The notes beneath the pieces were generated by a model. That model did not search any database. It was not told the DNA's origin and saw nothing but the letters and a program-made list of their open reading frames with translations. Both the position numbers and the translations under genes were made by a program. DNA of 33,901 bases, taken from assembly GCA_029881725.1 (NCBI GenBank), contig JAOUMB010000030.1:1-33901 (forward strand). Direction: 5' to 3'. The DNA comes from Nitrospirota bacterium (GTDB lineage Bacteria; Nitrospirota; JACRHL01). This document shows positions 30,164 to 33,901 of the stretch, piece after piece; the first letter of the stretch is position 1; each line of letters opens with the position of its first letter.

Positions 30164-32824
30164 GTGAGTAGTGGAGCGGATCCCACCAGTAAAATTCTGG
30201 AATGGGCGGCGAAACAGGATTTGTGGTTGCAAGATGCGTTGCGCCGCCTCACCCAAACCCGGACGCTATCGGAAACTGATCGGGCCGACATTTTGCAAAT
30301 GGTCAAGGCACGGCACGATCTGGTCAAACCGGAAAGTGCTCCGAAAGCCGTGCCTATTAGCCTGGATCACCTCACCGATTCGGCCGAGCACCCGGACACC
30401 CTCCACCTCAAGTCGCTTGGCAACATACAACACGCAAACAACCTTGCCCCCGGACAAATTCTGCCCTTTTGTTCCACCCTTACGGTTGTTTACGGAGAGA
30501 ACGCCAGCGGCAAGTCGGGTTACGCTCGGATTATCAAGAATGCGGCTGGGGCGCGGGGGTGGGAAAATCACCCTGTTCTTGGGAATGTATTCGAGATGGA
30601 TGAGGATGTCCCCCCTTCCCCACAGGCGACCTTTGTCGTGCGTTTCGGTGACGCCGAACCAATAAATCTGCCCTGGATAGACCATGCGATTCTACCGGAT
30701 ATGAAACGAGTACGGGTTTTTGACACCCGGACCGCAACGATCTATGTCGGTTCAGAATCAGAACTCGCATTCGAACCGTTCGGGCTGGACCTTTTAGAGT
30801 CGCTGACGGGAGAACTGAACCTGATCAGGGAACACCTGGGGGGTGAAATCCAAACGGAGGAGAAAAACTGTATCAGGCTCGTCGATTCCCTTCCAAAGGT
30901 GGGAACCGCCGCAGACTTTGTACAAGGACTGACCTCCCAGACTACCGCGGCACAAATTGCGGCAGCTACAGCCTGGACCGAAGAAAAGGACGAACAGAGA
31001 CTCTGCGAGGTCAAAAACCTGATTGAACAGGCCGGGTCTGTGGCGCGGGGACTGCGCAACCAAAAGGCCCGCTGTGTGGTTTTGCTTGCTCGGGTCAAGG
31101 CGTTGGAGACCTTTCTTTCCGAAAACTGGGCAGCCACCTTGCAGGAACTTGTGACCGACGCAGTCACCAAGCGTCAGGCAGCAGTCGAATTGTCCACGGA
31201 GGCATTCGGGAGGGAACCGCTACCAGGTGTTGGGGGAATCCCATGGCGGATCATGTGGGACGCGGCGGTGGATTATCACAAGGGGGCGGCCTACCCGGAC
31301 CGCGAATTTCCTGTCACAGAGGGGGACGATGCTTTCTGCCTTCTGTGTCAGCAACCTCTGGGTGAGCCAGCGCGGCAGCGATTCCAGCGATTCCACGACC
31401 ATGTCGCTGGCGTCATTGCGCGTCAATCCCAAGAGGCGGAGCGAAAGTATCAGACTGCGTTGGACACCCTAGGGGAACTCTCCCCAGGGATCACGGCTGA
31501 CGATATTGCCTTGTTTGACGATGTGGGGAAGGACAATCTGGCTCTGGCTGACGCCCTCAACAAATTCTTTCTCGCGGCAGGGAATCGGAAGAGTGGGCTT
31601 GAGCGTGCACTGCAGACGCAAGATTTTACTAACCTGGAGGGTGTCCCCTCCCAAGTTTCTGCGGGGTTGTCCACCTATATTAACGACTTGGAGAAGAGAG
31701 CTACGGTTGCGGACGGTGCGGTCAAGCCGGAGGAACAACAGAAGCTACTCGACGAGCACAACGAGCTGGCAGGACGAAAGGCCCTGAAAGGCCACATCAC
31801 CACCATTAAGGGGGTAGTGAAAGGCAAGCGGGCGGTTGCTTCCCTTAACGTATGCCACGCGGCACTGAAAACCAACGCTATATCCAAGGAGAAAGGCAGG
31901 CTCAGGGAGCTTCTGGTAGACACAGAATTTAATACCAAGCTTAAAGGGGAATTGAAGGAACTCGAGGTACGGCAGAACGTCAAACTCGGTTTCCGGTCAC
32001 CAAAGGACGGAACCAAGCAATATACCCAGTTCCAGGGTGCAAAGGTAAAACCAAAAGAAATGGAGGACGTGCTTAGCGAGGGAGAGTTCCGCGCCGTGGC
32101 GCTTGCGTGCTTCCTGGCGGAGGCTGGTCAAGTCCCCGGTAACGCTCCGCTGGTGATCGACGATCCAGTATCATCACTCGACCATGAGCGACGGAAGCTG
32201 GTAGCGAGGCGCTTGGCGCGGGAGGCGAAAGACCGCCAAGTGATTGTCTTCACCCACGATCTAGCTTTTTATAACGATCTGGCGGATGCGGCGGGTGAGC
32301 TACAAGTGCCGTGGAAGCAGGTGGAGGTAACCAATTCACCCGAGGGATATGGGTATGTGCGCGCAGACGAAGTCCCCTGGGAGAGGCAATCTGTTACAAC
32401 TCGCCTCAAAAAACTCGAGGATGATCTGCCCCGCTTGGAGGCCTTGTATAACAGTGGTGACTCAAGCTACGCAGAGCAGTCCGAGCATTTCTGCGTTCAG
32501 TTGCGAAAGACTTGGGAGCGGTTTGTCGAAGCGGATGTCCTTAACGGTGTGGTAACCCGATTTGGGTACGAAATTAAAACCCTAAGCCTCAAACGAGCGG
32601 TGGTGACCGACGATCTGTACGAGAAGATATTTTGGGGGGTGAAGCGCGTGAACCCGGGGGCCCATGACGGTGCACCGGCTGCCAAGCCGCCCCCCCTCAA
32701 GCCGACTGAGTTGAAAGAGTGCATCGCCAGCCTGCGGCAGTTGCGGGAGGATACAAAACAAGCCGCGAAAAAAATGGAAGAGGAGCGGAAAAAGAGGGAG
32801 AACCCACCGAAAGCGAAGGACTGA
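30164..32824 (+). CDS. Rad50/AAA_13-type ATPase, RloC-like anticodon nuclease candidate
   Basis: The GTG at 30164 has GGAGG 7 bases upstream and gives 886 aa. The ABC-type ATPase head is split across the protein. Walker A is YGENASGKSGYARI (Lys117), the signature-like LSEGE is at 637-641, Walker B plus D-loop is VIDDPVSSLD (Asp666-Asp673), and the switch His698 is in FTHDL. Between the halves are coiled-coil segments and a zinc-hook-like CLLC (Cys392, Cys395). After the head, Arg781, Glu785 and His834 match the R-x3-E...H order of the PrrC/RloC ribonuclease triad. RloC enzymes cleave tRNA anticodon loops in phage or DNA-damage responses. Hand counts of 31501-31560 and 31861-31920 give 52-53% G+C versus 72% at 28381-28440, suggesting transfer. 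The ATPase call is firm; the nuclease call is tentative. Confidence 0.83.
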   Translation: MSSGADPTSKILEWAAKQDLWLQDALRRLTQTRTLSETDRADILQMVKARHDLVKPESAPKAVPISLDHLTDSAEHPDTLHLKSLGNIQHANNLAPGQILPFCSTLTVVYGENASGKSGYARIIKNAAGARGWENHPVLGNVFEMDEDVPPSPQATFVVRFGDAEPINLPWIDHAILPDMKRVRVFDTRTATIYVGSESELAFEPFGLDLLESLTGELNLIREHLGGEIQTEEKNCIRLVDSLPKVGTAADFVQGLTSQTTAAQIAAATAWTEEKDEQRLCEVKNLIEQAGSVARGLRNQKARCVVLLARVKALETFLSENWAATLQELVTDAVTKRQAAVELSTEAFGREPLPGVGGIPWRIMWDAAVDYHKGAAYPDREFPVTEGDDAFCLLCQQPLGEPARQRFQRFHDHVAGVIARQSQEAERKYQTALDTLGELSPGITADDIALFDDVGKDNLALADALNKFFLAAGNRKSGLERALQTQDFTNLEGVPSQVSAGLSTYINDLEKRATVADGAVKPEEQQKLLDEHNELAGRKALKGHITTIKGVVKGKRAVASLNVCHAALKTNAISKEKGRLRELLVDTEFNTKLKGELKELEVRQNVKLGFRSPKDGTKQYTQFQGAKVKPKEMEDVLSEGEFRAVALACFLAEAGQVPGNAPLVIDDPVSSLDHERRKLVARRLAREAKDRQVIVFTHDLAFYNDLADAAGELQVPWKQVEVTNSPEGYGYVRADEVPWERQSVTTRLKKLEDDLPRLEALYNSGDSSYAEQSEHFCVQLRKTWERFVEADVLNGVVTRFGYEIKTLSLKRAVVTDDLYEKIFWGVKRVNPGAHDGAPAAKPPPLKPTELKECIASLRQLREDTKQAAKKMEEERKKRENPPKAKD

Positions 32825-32842
32825 TGGCAACGAGGGTAGGCG

Positions 32843-33403
32843 CTACCGGGGCCGGCAGATGAACCGGTAGCCCGCTGCAGATTCGATCTCCCAGCAACCG
32901 GATTCGAGAATCGCCGCCCTTGCGGCCTTCGGGGACAAATGCCCACTGTCGGCGAGGAGCACGCCGTCCGGCTTCAGGATGCGGTGCATCTCGCGGTAAT
33001 ACAGGTCGCGGCGGGTGACCATGTGCACCACGTCGAAGGAGATCACCACATCCGCCACCCGGTCCGGCAGGTCGCAGTGCTGGTCGGTCACCAGCGCGGT
33101 GCGGACGTTGCTCAATCCCTCGCGCCGGACACGCGCCCGGACATCCGCGAGGGCCAGTTCGTGCACGTCCGCGGCGTATACGGTTCCCGCATCCCCCACC
33201 GCACGCGCCAGCGCGGGGATGAACCGGCCGGGGCCGCAGCCGTAATCCACCACCGTCATGCCGGGTTTCAGGCCCATCTCCGCCACCTGCGCGGCGGCCC
33301 GGTTCACGCGGTCCACCCCCCGGGTGAGCAGGAAGGCCATCACCCGATACAGGGGCGCGGGCAGGCGGTCTACGCGGGCGTGGATCAGGGTGTCCAGGTT
33401 CAC
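32843..33403 (-). CDS. Class I SAM-dependent methyltransferase
   Basis: The 186-aa product has the Rossmann-fold methyltransferase motifs: motif I VVDYGCGPGRF near residue 52, an acidic residue ending strand 2 (YAADVHE), VISFDVVHMV as motif IV, and MHRILKPDGVLL as the post-II strand-turn. This places it in the Methyltransf_11/25 group acting on small molecules or lipids; the substrate cannot be told. An N-terminal helical segment (DRLPAPLYRVMAFLL) precedes the fold. The GTG start at 33403 overlaps the upstream TGA as GTGA, so translation is coupled to the DksA/TraR-like gene. It faces the ATPase gene tail to tail, 18 bases apart, and resumes the high-G+C composition. Confidence 0.85.
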   Translation of the reverse strand: MNLDTLIHARVDRLPAPLYRVMAFLLTRGVDRVNRAAAQVAEMGLKPGMTVVDYGCGPGRFIPALARAVGDAGTVYAADVHELALADVRARVRREGLSNVRTALVTDQHCDLPDRVADVVISFDVVHMVTRRDLYYREMHRILKPDGVLLADSGHLSPKAARAAILESGCWEIESAAGYRFICRPR

Positions 33404-33756
33404 GATTCCAGCGCCCCCTGGCAGACCACGCAGAACGGCGTTTCCGGACGGGCGGACAGGCGTGGAAAGCCGACCGGCTCGCCGCATTCCCGGCATGCGC
33501 CGTACTCGCCGTCGTCCATGCGGGCCAGGGCCAGTTTCACCTGCGCCAGCTGGCGTTCGTAGTTGGCGCGCCCGGCGGCGCTCATCTGCTGTTGCTGAAT
33601 GGCGTCCATGCGGCTCAGGCGGCCAATGGGAAGGCCCAGGTCCACCGGTTTGGCGTCGTCGGCGGTGGCCCGCAGCCGGGCTTCCAGTTCGGCCCGCAAG
33701 CGGGTCAGCCGCTCCCCCAGGGTGGCCCGTTGCGGTTCGCTCAGTTCTTCGGCCAT
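33400..33756 (-). CDS. DksA/TraR-family zinc-finger protein
   Basis: The 118-aa protein has a long N-terminal coiled-coil region (about 5-35 and 55-82) and a C4 zinc finger made by Cys88, Cys91, Cys109 and Cys112. This is the layout of DksA/TraR proteins that enter the RNA polymerase secondary channel. It is shorter than E. coli DksA. The coil-tip region reads IGRLSRMDAIQQQQM and lacks the DxxDxA acidic motif of DksA, so ppGpp-linked activity is doubtful. The ATG at 33756 has AAGGGG upstream. An inverted repeat lies 24 bases before the start. The downstream methyltransferase start overlaps its stop. Confidence 0.88.
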   Translation of the reverse strand: MAEELSEPQRATLGERLTRLRAELEARLRATADDAKPVDLGLPIGRLSRMDAIQQQQMSAAGRANYERQLAQVKLALARMDDGEYGACRECGEPVGFPRLSARPETPFCVVCQGALES

Positions 33757-33779
33757 GGCCCCGTTCCCCTTTCTTCGCA

Positions 33780-33823
33780 GCCCCGATTCACGGGCTTCGG
33801 AGAAGGGTAACAGGAATCGGGGC
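33780..33823 (-). promoter_or_regulatory. Perfect 10-bp inverted repeat upstream of the DksA/TraR-like gene
   Basis: GCCCCGATTC (33780-33789) and GAATCGGGGC (33814-33823) are exact inverted copies with a 24-base spacer. Placed just upstream of the ribosome-binding site, they could be an operator or a 5' leader hairpin. Nothing else is evident in the remaining bases to the window end. Confidence 0.5.
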
Positions 33824-33901
33824 GTCCCGCGCCGGGCGGCATGGCACCAGAGAAAGCCCCCCCCGAGACCGCTCCCCCCTGCGGCCTCTTTGGGGCCCCC
33901 A

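Noticed and set aside
32878-32895. GATTCGAT followed by CTCCC as a right-hand attachment repeat for the ATPase insert
   Set aside because: Only eight bases match the T-arm of the tRNA-like scar, and the site lies inside the methyltransferase coding region, so chance is the simpler explanation.
1-33901. CRISPR array or insertion sequence
   Set aside because: No regularly spaced identical repeats and no transposase-like protein were seen on either strand.

Overview
The window reads as a chromosome segment of a high-G+C, Gram-negative bacterium. Several products carry Sec-type signal peptides, and the sensory genes are large PAS/GAF hybrid histidine kinases. There is a BaiN/RdsA-type flavoprotein, a D-aminoacyl-tRNA deacylase, a DksA/TraR-type zinc-finger protein, and an unusual density of TPR and Sel1 solenoid proteins. 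This suits a proteobacterium, plausibly an alphaproteobacterium or a magnetococcus-like relative. No rRNA or other phylogenetic marker is present, so the placement is inference.

Bases 1-6.7 kb: an incomplete prophage late module, all on the minus strand. In transcription order it encodes an M15 endolysin, a 62-aa Cys-rich protein, a 3-TM holin, a membrane-anchored coiled-coil protein, small terminase, a 57-aa membrane microprotein, large terminase and a P22-type portal. Scaffold, capsid, tail and integrase genes are absent. The portal runs convergently into a host-like ClpP-fold membrane protein, cut by the window edge. Both that protein and the 57-aa microprotein have paralogues side by side at 11.25-12.39 kb, so the phage genes may have landed between members of a duplicated pair.

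Bases 6.8-18.4 kb: a solenoid-protein district. It holds a secreted TPR protein, a membrane-anchored TPR protein, a cytoplasmic TPR protein, an exported helical-repeat protein, the second ClpP-like/microprotein pair, an exported Sel1 protein, a 1265-aa chimera and another exported Sel1 protein. The chimera joins a serine-recombinase-like but catalytically dead N-terminus, about 900 low-complexity residues and C-terminal TPRs. Bases 18.4-19.86 kb are gene-free, with strong hairpins, an A+T-rich core with clustered inverted repeats and a perfect DnaA box.

Bases 19.86-30 kb: a polytopic membrane protein of unknown function, a convergent PilZ-rdsA pair, then a tightly coupled signalling operon. 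The operon has an Hpt-REC-REC-PAS-HK-REC protein, a membrane GAF-PAS-HK-REC-REC protein whose PAS keeps the FixL haem-pocket residues, a CheY-like receiver, and dtd attached by a TTGA stop/start overlap.

Bases 30-32.8 kb: a visibly lower-G+C insert. It encodes a Rad50/RloC-like ATPase with a CxxC hook and a possible R-E-H anticodon-nuclease triad, and it is preceded by a degenerate tRNA-like scar. Bases 32.8-33.9 kb: a DksA/TraR-like protein and a SAM methyltransferase, translationally coupled on the minus strand.
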